From Amarobacillus sp046328225 (GTDB lineage: Bacteria > Chloroflexota > Dehalococcoidia > Tepidiformales > Tepidiformaceae), in NCBI GenBank assembly GCA_046328225.1, contig JAXLWZ010000005.1, positions 1 through 64,000 of the forward strand: a stretch of 64,000 nucleotides of DNA, read 5' to 3'. Numbering within the stretch: the stretch's first letter is position 1; each line of letters starts with the position of its first letter. The notes below the pieces were generated by a model. It made no database searches. It saw nothing but the letters and a program-made list of their open reading frames with translations, and was not told where the DNA came from. Made by a program: the position numbers and the translations under genes. This document shows, piece after piece, positions 33,509-42,251 of this stretch.

Positions 33509-33919
33509 ATGACCGCAAATGCTGGCTGGGGCAGAGGGCGGCGGGTGCTGGTCGTGGAGGACGAACCGCGGCTGCGGCGTCTGATCGCGCGCCTCCTCGC
33601 CGACGAAGGGTTCGCCGTCGTGCAGGCCGAGCACGGTCTCGCAGGCCTCACGGCACTCGAAACAGGCCCCGCGCCGGCACTCGTGCTGCTCGACCATCAC
33701 ATGCCGGTGATGGATGGCGTGGCGTTCCTTTCAGTCATGCGCGAGACCTGGCCGGGGCTGCCCGTGCTGCTGGTGACGGCTTCGCCCGATGCGCCCTCGC
33801 TGGCGCGCGATTTCGCCTGCGCCGGCGTCGTCACCAAACCATTCCATGGCGCCGACGTCATCGCTGCCGCCCGTGCCGCGCTTCAGGATCGGGGAGGATC
33901 CGAACAGGCGGCAGGCTGA
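33509..33919 (+). CDS. Single-domain response regulator receiver
   Basis: A 136-residue receiver with all catalytic residues: acidic pair in VLVVEDEP, phospho-Asp in LVLLDHHMPVMDG, switch Thr in LLVTASPD and Lys in GVVTKPFHG. There is no output domain. An upstream ATG at 33470 is in frame; the ATG at 33509 is preferred because GGGGG lies upstream and it starts closer to the domain. The 217-base gap before it holds short GGCGTTAC-like repeats and no gene. No kinase is adjacent, so the partner is unknown. Confidence 0.86.
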   Translation: MTANAGWGRGRRVLVVEDEPRLRRLIARLLADEGFAVVQAEHGLAGLTALETGPAPALVLLDHHMPVMDGVAFLSVMRETWPGLPVLLVTASPDAPSLARDFACAGVVTKPFHGADVIAAARAALQDRGGSEQAAG

Positions 33920-34042
33920 CACCTGACCGTTCCCGAAACGACCCTTCATTCCCATTCAGGACACTCGTTCGCCCCCGATGATCACGGCACTCCCACGTGG
34001 CGGCCACCCGATGGACGGGCACGTGAACGGCAGGTGAAACGA

Positions 34043-34642
34043 ATGCGAACGAAGCTTCCGGTAGTTCTTGGGGCGGGTGCGTTGCTGGTGTTTGGGCTGC
34101 GGAACGACGGACTCGCGGTGTTCACGGACACGGCCACCTCCACCGGCAACACGTTCACCACGGGTACGCTCGATATCAAGCTCGGCGACGGTTCGGCGAC
34201 GCCCTCCGACAGCGTCACCGCGTCGGTCGCGTTCAACGCGATGGCACCCGGCGACTCGGTCACGCGGCCGGTCGTGGTCAGCAACGCCGGCACGAACGCG
34301 CTCCGCTACGCGATTTCGAGCGCGGCGACGAACGCCGACAGCAAGGCGCTCAAGGATTCGCTGGCGCTGGTCGTGAAGACCGCCGACGTCACGACGCCGG
34401 GCACTCCCTGCGACAACTTCGACGGCACGCAGCTCTACAGCGGCGACCTCGATAGCACGGCGGGGAAGATCCTCGGCGACAGCACGAGCGGCGCGCAGAC
34501 CGGCGACCGCACGGTAGCCGCCGGCGCGACCGAGACCCTCTGCTTCCAGGTCTCGCTGGCGCTGAGCGCGGGCAACAGCCTCCAGGGCGCGGCCACGACG
34601 GCCACCTTCACCTTCGATGCGGAACAGACGGCGAACAACTGA
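34043..34642 (+). CDS. TasA/camelysin-like surface protein with SipW-type signal
   Basis: A 199-residue secreted protein. A short hydrophobic signal (KLPVVLGAGALLVFG) is followed by GLAVFTDTATSTGNTFTTGT. This is the SipW-dependent signature in which cleavage is followed by an A-F-(S/T)-D segment and G-N-T-F-x-x-G-T-L-D. The rest is a beta-sandwich rich in Ser/Thr/Ala with two Cys, as in TasA and camelysin (M73 fold), which assemble into extracellular fibres. It is the first gene of a three-gene cassette: its stop overlaps the signal peptidase start by one base. AGGTG precedes the ATG. Confidence 0.82.
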   Translation: MRTKLPVVLGAGALLVFGLRNDGLAVFTDTATSTGNTFTTGTLDIKLGDGSATPSDSVTASVAFNAMAPGDSVTRPVVVSNAGTNALRYAISSAATNADSKALKDSLALVVKTADVTTPGTPCDNFDGTQLYSGDLDSTAGKILGDSTSGAQTGDRTVAAGATETLCFQVSLALSAGNSLQGAATTATFTFDAEQTANN

Positions 34643-35229
34643 TGACCACCGACGCCTGGGCTCGCTACCGGCCAACGCCAGCGCCCGCACGGGCGCGTCA
34701 CCTTCCCATCGGCGCCGTCGCGGAGTGGGCGGCGGTCGCCATCCTGGCGGCGGTGCTCGCGGTCGTCGCGTTCGAACCGTTCGGCGCCGTCCGCGCGACG
34801 GTCATTCGCGGGAGCAGCATGGGCGAGGCGATGCCGCTCGGCTCCGTCGCGATCTCGGTGGCGAAGGACGGCGGCGCCATCGAACCCGGCGACGTCATCG
34901 GCTTCCGCCAGCAGACCGGTCACGTCGTGTTCCACCGCGTGCTCAGCATCACCGGCGAAGCCGCGGGCCGGACCGCCGTCACGAAGGGCGACGCGAACGG
35001 CGCGGCCGACCCGAACCCGGTGTCGCTCGATGGCGAAGGCGCGCGCGTCCTCGCCTATGTGCCGTTCCTCGGGTATGCGGTGATGGCGCTGCGAAGTCCC
35101 GAAATCGTGGCCGCGCTGGCGGTGGCGGCGATGCTGGCGTGGCTGCTCGCGGATGAAGCGCGCTCGCTGACGCGGAAACTCACCCCGAACCGGCATCCCC
35201 GCTGGCGGCGATTCCCGGGGGCGCGCTGA
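34642..35229 (+). CDS. sipW: Signal peptidase I, SipW/ER type
   Basis: A 195-residue membrane-bound signal peptidase. The N-terminal membrane helix is at about 27-46. The nucleophile is Ser59 in VIRGSSMGEAM. The general base is His98 (HVVFHRVL) instead of Lys, which marks the ER/SipW branch. TKGDANGAADPNPV is box D. A C-terminal helix (about 145-165) precedes a basic tail. It overlaps both neighbours by one base (TGATG-type), so the three genes are made together. It is expected to process the TasA-like and FnIII proteins on either side. Confidence 0.9.
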   Translation: MTTDAWARYRPTPAPARARHLPIGAVAEWAAVAILAAVLAVVAFEPFGAVRATVIRGSSMGEAMPLGSVAISVAKDGGAIEPGDVIGFRQQTGHVVFHRVLSITGEAAGRTAVTKGDANGAADPNPVSLDGEGARVLAYVPFLGYAVMALRSPEIVAALAVAAMLAWLLADEARSLTRKLTPNRHPRWRRFPGAR

Positions 35230-36197
35230 TGCGCCGGCTGCCGCGCGCGGGCGGGCGCATGACCGCGGTGCTCGCGGTCGCCGTCGCGATGAGCATCTCG
35301 TGGCGCATGGGCAGCGGCGGCGCCGTCTTCTCCGACAAGGGCGCGCAGGCGTACCAGTTCGCCGCGGACACGCTGGATGCGCCCACGAACCTGCAGGCCA
35401 TCGGCGGCTCCTCCGTTTCGCTCACCTGGACGGCGAGTGCCGACGCCTATGCGAGCGGCTACCAGGTCTCGCGGGGCAGCTCGAGCGACGGACCGTTCAC
35501 GCCGGTCGCGAAGGTCACCTCCCGGGCTACGACGTCGTACACGGACAGCCCCGGCGCGGGCCAGTGGTGGTACGTGGTCCGTGCCTACCGGCAGAACTGG
35601 ATGAGCGCGGACAGCACCGCGGCCGGCGCCGTCGTGGGCACGGCGATCGGCTTCCTGCACAACAATCCCTCGCCCGCGACGGCCGGCACGGCCTCCCAGG
35701 CGGTCCTCCCGATCGACCTCAACGCGCCCACGGCAAGCACGCTCTACAACTACGACACGAACCGCGATACGAGCGCCGGGCTCACGCTGGTGCGGTCCTC
35801 CGCCGGCATCGCCGAGACGGATGCGCGAAGGATGCAGGTGTGGCGATTGGCCCCCATCGGCGTGCCCATGACCTTCAGCGGGGCCGCACAGGTGGTGCTC
35901 TACAGCGCCGTCGAAGGCTTCGCGCAGGGCGTGGAGGGCTCGATTACGGTCGCGGTCCGGGACGTCGCACCGAACGGCACCGCCACCACGGTCACCTCCG
36001 CGACGCTCATGCGGACGGATTGGCAGCAGGGCACGAAGGGCTTCGTACAGGACGGGGTGCTCTTGCCCACGTTCACCCACACTTTCGCGGCCGACCACCA
36101 GATCGAGATCAAGGTCGTGGTGAACTCCACGGCGGCCGATGTCATGTGGTTCGCGTACGACACCGCGGCCTACCCGGCGAGGGTCATTGGCCCCTGA
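35229..36197 (+). CDS. Secreted FnIII-domain surface protein, SipW-cassette partner
   Basis: A 322-residue exported protein. The signal segment (MTAVLAVAVAMSISW) is followed by GGAVFSDKGAQAYQF, resembling the AVFTD site of the TasA-like neighbour. Residues about 50-135 form a fibronectin type III domain (PTNLQAIGGSSVSLTWTAS, YQVSRG, WWYVVRAY). Residues about 140-322 are a second beta-rich domain with no clear family (GITVAVRD-like strands, HTFAADHQIEIKVVVN). It is likely a fibre subunit or adhesin processed by the adjacent SipW. It is the last gene of the cassette, followed by a strong terminator. Confidence 0.82.
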   Translation: MRRLPRAGGRMTAVLAVAVAMSISWRMGSGGAVFSDKGAQAYQFAADTLDAPTNLQAIGGSSVSLTWTASADAYASGYQVSRGSSSDGPFTPVAKVTSRATTSYTDSPGAGQWWYVVRAYRQNWMSADSTAAGAVVGTAIGFLHNNPSPATAGTASQAVLPIDLNAPTASTLYNYDTNRDTSAGLTLVRSSAGIAETDARRMQVWRLAPIGVPMTFSGAAQVVLYSAVEGFAQGVEGSITVAVRDVAPNGTATTVTSATLMRTDWQQGTKGFVQDGVLLPTFTHTFAADHQIEIKVVVNSTAADVMWFAYDTAAYPARVIGP

Positions 36198-36219
36198 CCA
36201 TCCGCAGGCCGGAGAAGCG

Positions 36220-36248
36220 AAGGGGCACGCCGTGACGGCGTGCCCCTT
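36220..36248. terminator. Strong hairpin terminator of the SipW cassette
   Basis: AAGGGGCACGCCG / TGA / CGGCGTGCCCCTT, a 13-bp stem followed by TTCGTTGTTGT. It is also placed to serve the convergent SDR gene. Confidence 0.88.
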
Positions 36249-36273
36249 TTCGTTGTTGTCCTGGCGGCGAACG

Positions 36274-37089
36274 TCAGGCGAGGAGTTCGGCCGGGGTGAG
36301 GCTGAATTCCTTCAGCATCTGGTCGGCGTAGGTGATCTTCCCGGAGATCTGGGCCGGGTCGCCGTGAACCAGGCGGAGGCAGGCCTCGGCCATATGCTCG
36401 ACGGGCGTCACGGTGTCCTTGTTGGCCTCGTTGATGAGGTGGTGATGCATCACGCCCGGGGTGGCCACCAGGCCGGGGGAGATGACGTTCACGCCGATGC
36501 CCTGCGGCGCCACTTCGGAGGCGAGGCCCGTGGTGAAGCGCTCGAGCGCGGCCTTGCACATGCCGTAGACCGTGCCGCCGCGGCCGGCCGAGTTCAGCTT
36601 CGGGTGCAGCGCGGCGTGCGAGGAGATGTTCAGGATCCAGCCCTTGCGGCGCTCCTGCATCTTCGGAAGCACGAGCTGCGCGAGGTGGAACGGCCCGAAC
36701 ACCTGCACTTCGAACATGAGGTCGATGCGCTTGCGCGGGAAGCTCTCGACCGGAATGAAGTACGTGATCGCGGCGTTGTTGACGAGGATGTCGACCGGGC
36801 CGTACGTCTCCTCGGTCTTCGCGATGAGGGCTGCGCGGTCCTCGGGGTCGGAGAGGTCGCAGCGGATGGCGGTGGCCTCGCCGCCGGCATCCTTGATGCG
36901 CTTCACGACGGAATTGATGCTGCCCTCGAGGATGTGGTCGCCTTCCTCGACGGTGCGGGCGGAGACGACGACCTTCGCGCCTTCCATCGCGTAGCGGATG
37001 GCGATGGCCTCGCCGATGCCCCGGGACGCGCCGGTGACGACGGCGACCTGGCCGGCGAGAACGCCGTTCTTGTTGACGGTAGCTGCCAT
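36274..37089 (-). CDS. SDR-family oxidoreductase
   Basis: A 271-residue classical short-chain dehydrogenase: NAD(P) loop TGASRGIG, NNAA in place of NNAG, catalytic Ser in NISSHAALHP and Tyr/Lys in YGMCKAALERF. A long insert before the Tyr (LNSAGRGGTV) and the C-terminal SLTPAELLA are unusual. The substrate is unknown. The start at 37089 is chosen because GGAGGAATCCC directly precedes it; earlier in-frame codons lack a site. A single-gene unit. Confidence 0.88.
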   Translation of the reverse strand: MAATVNKNGVLAGQVAVVTGASRGIGEAIAIRYAMEGAKVVVSARTVEEGDHILEGSINSVVKRIKDAGGEATAIRCDLSDPEDRAALIAKTEETYGPVDILVNNAAITYFIPVESFPRKRIDLMFEVQVFGPFHLAQLVLPKMQERRKGWILNISSHAALHPKLNSAGRGGTVYGMCKAALERFTTGLASEVAPQGIGVNVISPGLVATPGVMHHHLINEANKDTVTPVEHMAEACLRLVHGDPAQISGKITYADQMLKEFSLTPAELLA

Positions 37090-37210
37090 GGGATTCCTCC
37101 AATTGGTGTCGCGGCCTGTGGCCGGAGAGTCGCGCTCGGACGGGCTCACGAGGGTGCGTGCGTGAGGCCCCGGGCAGTATAGGGCTGGCCGGGGCGCCGG
37201 GCACGCGCGC

Positions 37211-38719
37211 TCAGGCGAATGGTTGAAGTGCCTGCCGCTCCTCGCCGAAGGGGTCGGAGGCGAGGCAGGATTGGCGGTCGAAGATCATGGTCGGCCGGGT
37301 GGCGTCGTCGTAGGCGGGCCACTCGCCGATGCCTTCGTGCGCGGGGTTGCCCGTGCGCGCGAACGCGAGCCACGCATCCATCATGTTCCGCGAAAGCGCT
37401 TCGACCTCGGGTCCGGTGCCCGCGAAACGGTCCTGCGTCGGGGCATCGAGCGTGCCGAAGACGAACGGCATCTCCAGCGCATGGCACGACCCCATCGAGC
37501 CACGCCGGGCCGGCGAGGCGTGCGTGAACAGGTACACATAGGACGCGGGCTGGTGCGGGCGCTGGGCGAGCGCGAGCTTCATCGCGCCCAGGCGGAATCG
37601 CACGTCGGAGTCGATGGCGTCCTGGATGTCCAGGTTCGTGGCCGGGAGCCCCTTCGCCGTGCGCGAGGTGCGATACGTCGCGATCAGCGCGGCGGCATCG
37701 GCGTCGCTCGCGCGCGGGACGGTGGCGCGAATGCCCGCGACGAGGCCGGCTTCATCGGGCTCTTCGCGGCGCATCGTGGCGGCGAACAGCTTCGTTTCGT
37801 CGCGGTTCGTGCCCACGATGACGGGGATGCCCGCGGCGGCGCCCGAGCGGACGGCGGCGAGCGGCTGTTCGAGCAGGGATTCGCCATCGATGACGGGGCC
37901 GAAGCGCGGGCCGCCGCTGCGCGCGGCCTTCGCGGCGACGGCGGTCTGGGCATCGACGATAGCGGCCGCGGGCAGTTCGAGGATCTTCCCGGCGGAGGCG
38001 GCGTCGAGGCCGAGCTCCGCGAGCATCGCCTCGGCGAGGGCGCGCGCCGTCGCGCGGTCGCTGGCACGCCCGGTGCCACTCTGGAGGATGGCCTTGTGGA
38101 AGAGGCCCCGGGCGGCCGGCATCGCGAGCAGCGTGCCCACCGCCCCGGCGCCGGCGGATTCGCCGAAGATGGTGACATTGCCCGGGTCGCCACCGAAGGC
38201 AGCGATGTTGTCGCGCACCCATTCGAGCGCGGCGACCTGGTCGCGCTGGCCCGCGTTCGCGACAAGCCCCTGCCCCGGGAGGACGTCGCCGAGGAACAGG
38301 TAGCCCAGCGCGCCGAGGCGGTAATTGATGGTGACGACCACGACATCGCCGCGCGTCGCGAGCGGCCCGCCGTTGTACAGCGGTTCATAGCCGGCCCCGT
38401 GCGTGAAGCCGCCGCCGTGAATCCAGAAGAGGACCGGGCGTTTCGCGCCATCGGCGGCGGGGGTGAAGACGTTGAGGTTGAGGCAGTCTTCGTCCTGGGG
38501 GCCGCTCGCGGCGAAGCCCGCGATGGGGTGCGATGTCTGTGGCGCGGCGAGGCCAATGGCATCGGCGGTGCGGACGCCCGTCCACGCCGCGGGTGGCCCG
38601 GGAGCGCGCCAGCGAAGGTCGCCGGCGGGCGCGGCGGCGTAGGGGATACCGAAGAAGGCGAGGTGGGCCTCGCGCTGCACGCCCTCGAGCGCGCCGTAGG
38701 TGGTCTGGACGATGGTCAC
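37211..38719 (-). CDS. Type B carboxylesterase/lipase family protein
   Basis: A 502-residue Ser esterase of the cholinesterase-like family. FGIPYAAAPAGDLRWRAP and EDCLNLNVFTP are the N-terminal signatures, WIHGGGFTHG is the oxyanion hole, and TIFGESAGAGAVG holds the nucleophile Ser. The acid is in VIVGTNRDE, and the His in GSCHALEMPFVFG. It probably hydrolyses carboxyl esters of medium-size alcohols or acids in the cytoplasm, as no signal peptide is seen. AAGGAG lies 6 bases before the GTG start, with TAGAAT further upstream, an ordinary leadered promoter. Confidence 0.92.
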   Translation of the reverse strand: MTIVQTTYGALEGVQREAHLAFFGIPYAAAPAGDLRWRAPGPPAAWTGVRTADAIGLAAPQTSHPIAGFAASGPQDEDCLNLNVFTPAADGAKRPVLFWIHGGGFTHGAGYEPLYNGGPLATRGDVVVVTINYRLGALGYLFLGDVLPGQGLVANAGQRDQVAALEWVRDNIAAFGGDPGNVTIFGESAGAGAVGTLLAMPAARGLFHKAILQSGTGRASDRATARALAEAMLAELGLDAASAGKILELPAAAIVDAQTAVAAKAARSGGPRFGPVIDGESLLEQPLAAVRSGAAAGIPVIVGTNRDETKLFAATMRREEPDEAGLVAGIRATVPRASDADAAALIATYRTSRTAKGLPATNLDIQDAIDSDVRFRLGAMKLALAQRPHQPASYVYLFTHASPARRGSMGSCHALEMPFVFGTLDAPTQDRFAGTGPEVEALSRNMMDAWLAFARTGNPAHEGIGEWPAYDDATRPTMIFDRQSCLASDPFGEERQALQPFA

Positions 38720-38850
38720 GCGGGACTCCTTGAGGAACGGTGGCGTGATTCTACGCCCGCGGACGAAACGCGCGGGAGCGGATAACGCGGCGTCAAGACA
38801 ACCCGCTGGCTGATTGCCCGTACCGGTGCGCGGGGTGAGGCTCGCGGGCG

Positions 38851-39672
<822 letters not shown>

Positions 39673-39721
39673 GGTCTGCGCGTTCGCTGCCTCCGCCGTA
39701 GACTCGGGGCCGGAGGTGGCC

Positions 39722-40543
39722 ATGCTGGAGAAGCTCCGCCTGGATGGCAAAGTGGCGATTGTGACCGGCGGGGGCCGCGGGCTCGGCCGGGAGATGGCGC
39801 GTTCGCTGAGCGAAGCCGGCGCCGATGTGGTCATCGCGAGCCGCACGGCCGCGCAGCTCGAGGCGACCGCGGACTTCATCGCGGAAGCGACGGGCCGCCG
39901 CCCGGTGTGCGTCCCGACCGATGTGCAGCGCTCGGCCGAGTGCGAGGCGCTCGTCGATGCGACCCTCCAGCAATTCGGCAAGCTGGACATCATGGTGAAC
40001 AACGCCGGCATCGGCGACCGCCGCGGCGCCGGCTCTTCCATCTGGGACCTCTCGGACGAGGACTGGCTGGACAGCATCGAGGTCAATCTGTTCAGCACCT
40101 TCTACTGCTCACGCGCGGCGACACGGCACATGAAGGAACGGGGCGAAGGCGGCGCGATCCTGAACGTCGCCAGCGGCCTGGGCATGCGCGCGTCGGTGAA
40201 TTCGCTCGCCTACGGGGCGGCGAAGGCGGGCGTCATCGCGCTCACGAAGACGACGGCCGGGCAGCTCGCGGGCGAAGGGATTCGCGCGAACTGCATCGTC
40301 CCGGGCTTCCTCACCCAGGCGCCGCCGCAGTCGGACGAGGCGAAGGAACGCATTCGCACCCGCGGCCTCTTCAACCCGGCCCTGCGGCTGGGCGAGGCAT
40401 GGGAGATGGGACCGCTGGCGGTGTTCCTCTGCTCGGACGCATCGAGCTACATCACCGGCGAGATCTTCGTCATCGATGGCGGCGGGCTCGCCGGCGGAAT
40501 CGCGCCCATGGGGCACACGGCGGGAGGACCCTCGAATGGCTGA
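39722..40543 (+). CDS. SDR-family oxidoreductase
   Basis: A 273-residue classical short-chain dehydrogenase with TGGGRGLG, NNAG, Ser in LNVASGLG and YGAAK active-site motifs and a C-terminal FVIDGGGLAGG, typical of FabG-like or gluconate/alcohol dehydrogenases. GGAGG is 5 bases before the ATG at 39722. It overlaps the next gene, a catalytically altered SDR, by 8 bp, so the two proteins are probably made in equal amounts and may pair. Confidence 0.9.
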   Translation: MLEKLRLDGKVAIVTGGGRGLGREMARSLSEAGADVVIASRTAAQLEATADFIAEATGRRPVCVPTDVQRSAECEALVDATLQQFGKLDIMVNNAGIGDRRGAGSSIWDLSDEDWLDSIEVNLFSTFYCSRAATRHMKERGEGGAILNVASGLGMRASVNSLAYGAAKAGVIALTKTTAGQLAGEGIRANCIVPGFLTQAPPQSDEAKERIRTRGLFNPALRLGEAWEMGPLAVFLCSDASSYITGEIFVIDGGGLAGGIAPMGHTAGGPSNG

Positions 40544-41330
40544 GATCGACTGGCAACGGCAGCCGGGGTTCGACCTGGCGGGGAAGCGGGCGCTTGTCGT
40601 CGGGTTCGCGAACCCCGCCGGGCGCGCGATCGTGAACGCGCTGGCCGAGGCGGGCGCGGACGTGGCCACCGCCTCGGCCACCCTCGACGGCGACGAAGTG
40701 ATGGAGGCAAAGCGCGCCAGCGGCGACGTGACGAAAGCCGGCCGGGCATCCTTCTCCCAGGGCTGGGATGTCACGCTCCCGACGAACGTGCAGGTGGGGT
40801 TCAAGCAACTGGTGAAGGAGTTCGGTTTCCCCCAGGTGCTGGTCTTCAACGCCGACGCGCCCCTCGCGAAGCCGATCGAAAAGACCACCGACGCGGAGTT
40901 CGGGCGGGTTTCCCAGCTGAACATGGCCGGCGCGTTCTATGCGTCCCGGTCATGGACGAAGGAGCTTCCCGAAGGGACCACCGGCCGGCTCATCTTCGTG
41001 AACAGCATGCTCGGCGAACGCGGCATCCCCGAGGGCGCGGCCTATGCGGCGGCCCGCGGCGCGATCATGGGGCTCGTGGTGGCGCTGAGCCAGGAACTCG
41101 GACCGCGGGGGGTGACCGTGAACGGCATCGGCACCGGCTGGATGGACTGGACGCAGGGCCGCGGCCCGGATGAGATCGGCGCGAACCGGCTGCTGCGCTT
41201 CATCCCCATGCGCCGCTTCGGCCGCGCGGACGAACTGGGCGGGCTCGCCGTGCTCCTCGCCTCGGACGCGGGCGGGTACCTCAACGGGCAGATGTTCCAC
41301 GCCGACGGCGGCGTGATGACGCACATCTAG
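40536..41330 (+). CDS. SDR-family protein with altered active site
   Basis: A 264-residue SDR-fold protein. The nucleotide loop is VVGFANPAG, without the TGxxxGxG pattern. NNAG is replaced by FNADAP. Ser157 and Tyr170 are kept (VNSMLG, YAAAR), but the catalytic Lys is Arg174. The C-terminus YLNGQMFHADGGVMTH is standard. Loss of Lys suggests it is non-catalytic or weak, or works as the partner of the intact SDR with which it overlaps. Start at 40536, with GGGAGG upstream inside the previous gene. Confidence 0.85.
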   Translation: MAEIDWQRQPGFDLAGKRALVVGFANPAGRAIVNALAEAGADVATASATLDGDEVMEAKRASGDVTKAGRASFSQGWDVTLPTNVQVGFKQLVKEFGFPQVLVFNADAPLAKPIEKTTDAEFGRVSQLNMAGAFYASRSWTKELPEGTTGRLIFVNSMLGERGIPEGAAYAAARGAIMGLVVALSQELGPRGVTVNGIGTGWMDWTQGRGPDEIGANRLLRFIPMRRFGRADELGGLAVLLASDAGGYLNGQMFHADGGVMTHI

Positions 41331-41331
41331 G

Positions 41332-41814
41332 ATGCCGCCGGCGAAGCCGCTCGCGGTGCGCATGCTGGAGCAGCGGAAGGTGGCGTTCGAGCTGTTCGCA
41401 TTCGATGCCACCATCCGCGACGCGACGCTGGTAGCGAAGGAAACCGGCATGCCACCGGAGTCGGTGTACAAGACACTCGTGGTCGAGCAGGACCCTCCGA
41501 AGGGGAAGCCCCTCCTCGTGATGATGCCTTCGAACGCGGAACTCGACCTGAAGGCGCTGGCCGCCGCGCTGGGGATGAAGAAGCTGCGCATGGCCAGCCA
41601 CGCCGACGCCGAGCGCCACACCGGCCTGCAGGTCGGGGGCATCAGCGCGCTGGCGCTCACGGGGAAGGGGTTCGCGGTGTACATCGACGGCCGCGCCATG
41701 GCGCTGGCGCAGATCCTGGTCAGTGCCGGGCAGCGCGGGTACGACGTGCGCCTCGCGGTGCGCGACCTGCTCGCGCTCACCGGCGCGAAGCCGCTCGCGG
41801 GGATCGGGATCTAG
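41332..41814 (+). CDS. YbaK/EbsC-family aminoacyl-tRNA deacylase
   Basis: A 160-residue editing protein of the YbaK/ProX family, which hydrolyses mischarged tRNA such as Cys- or Ala-tRNA(Pro). The family pattern is clear: an N-terminal helix, the conserved Lys in PPESVYKTLVVEQ, VMMPSNAELDLKALAAALG, and QVGGISALAL, which matches the GGISPLG loop. It starts one base after the SDR stop. Its TAG stop overlaps the dut stop in a CTAG palindrome. Confidence 0.9.
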   Translation: MPPAKPLAVRMLEQRKVAFELFAFDATIRDATLVAKETGMPPESVYKTLVVEQDPPKGKPLLVMMPSNAELDLKALAAALGMKKLRMASHADAERHTGLQVGGISALALTGKGFAVYIDGRAMALAQILVSAGQRGYDVRLAVRDLLALTGAKPLAGIGI

Positions 41815-42251
41815 CGGCCGGTGCTCCCGTGGCCACCGTCGCCGCGGGCGGTCTCGCTCAGTTCGGCGGCCTCCTCGAACCACACGGGCACCAGCCGCGT
41901 GATGACGAGTTGTGCTATGCGGTCGCCATCGTGGATAACGTGGCGCACCCCCGGCGCATAGGCGTAAAGGGTGACAATCAGCTCCCCCCGGTAGTCGGCG
42001 TCGAGCGTACCGAGCGTGCTGAGGATGCCCTGCCGCGCCAGCCCGCTGCGCGGCCGGATCTGGGCATCGAGCCCCACGGGCACCTCCATCGCGATGCCCG
42101 TGCCCACGAGCGTGGGAGCAGGCCCCACCTCCACGGGAGCATCCAAACAGGCGTAGAGGTCGAAGCCGGAGGCGTGCTCGGTCGCGCGGAACGGGAGCTT
42201 CGCATTCGAGCGCAAGCGGCGGACGCGAATCTGCGTCAGGCGTTCGCTCAT
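41811..42251 (-). CDS. dut: Deoxyuridine 5'-triphosphate nucleotidohydrolase
   Basis: Hydrolyses dUTP to dUMP, keeping uracil out of DNA. The 146-residue trimeric-type dUTPase shows all five motifs: HASGFDLYA, RPRSGLA, GTLDADYRGEL, GDRIAQLVI and the C-terminal RGDGGHGSTGR, where His replaces the usual Phe of GGFGSTG. Its start overlaps the CocE-hydrolase stop as ATGA, so it is the second gene of that unit. Confidence 0.95.
   Translation of the reverse strand: MSERLTQIRVRRLRSNAKLPFRATEHASGFDLYACLDAPVEVGPAPTLVGTGIAMEVPVGLDAQIRPRSGLARQGILSTLGTLDADYRGELIVTLYAYAPGVRHVIHDGDRIAQLVITRLVPVWFEEAAELSETARGDGGHGSTGR

Noticed and set aside
41808..41817. Shared CTAG stop palindrome between YbaK-like and dut genes as a regulatory site
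   Set aside because: It is simply two TAG stops of convergent genes overlapping; no further structure.
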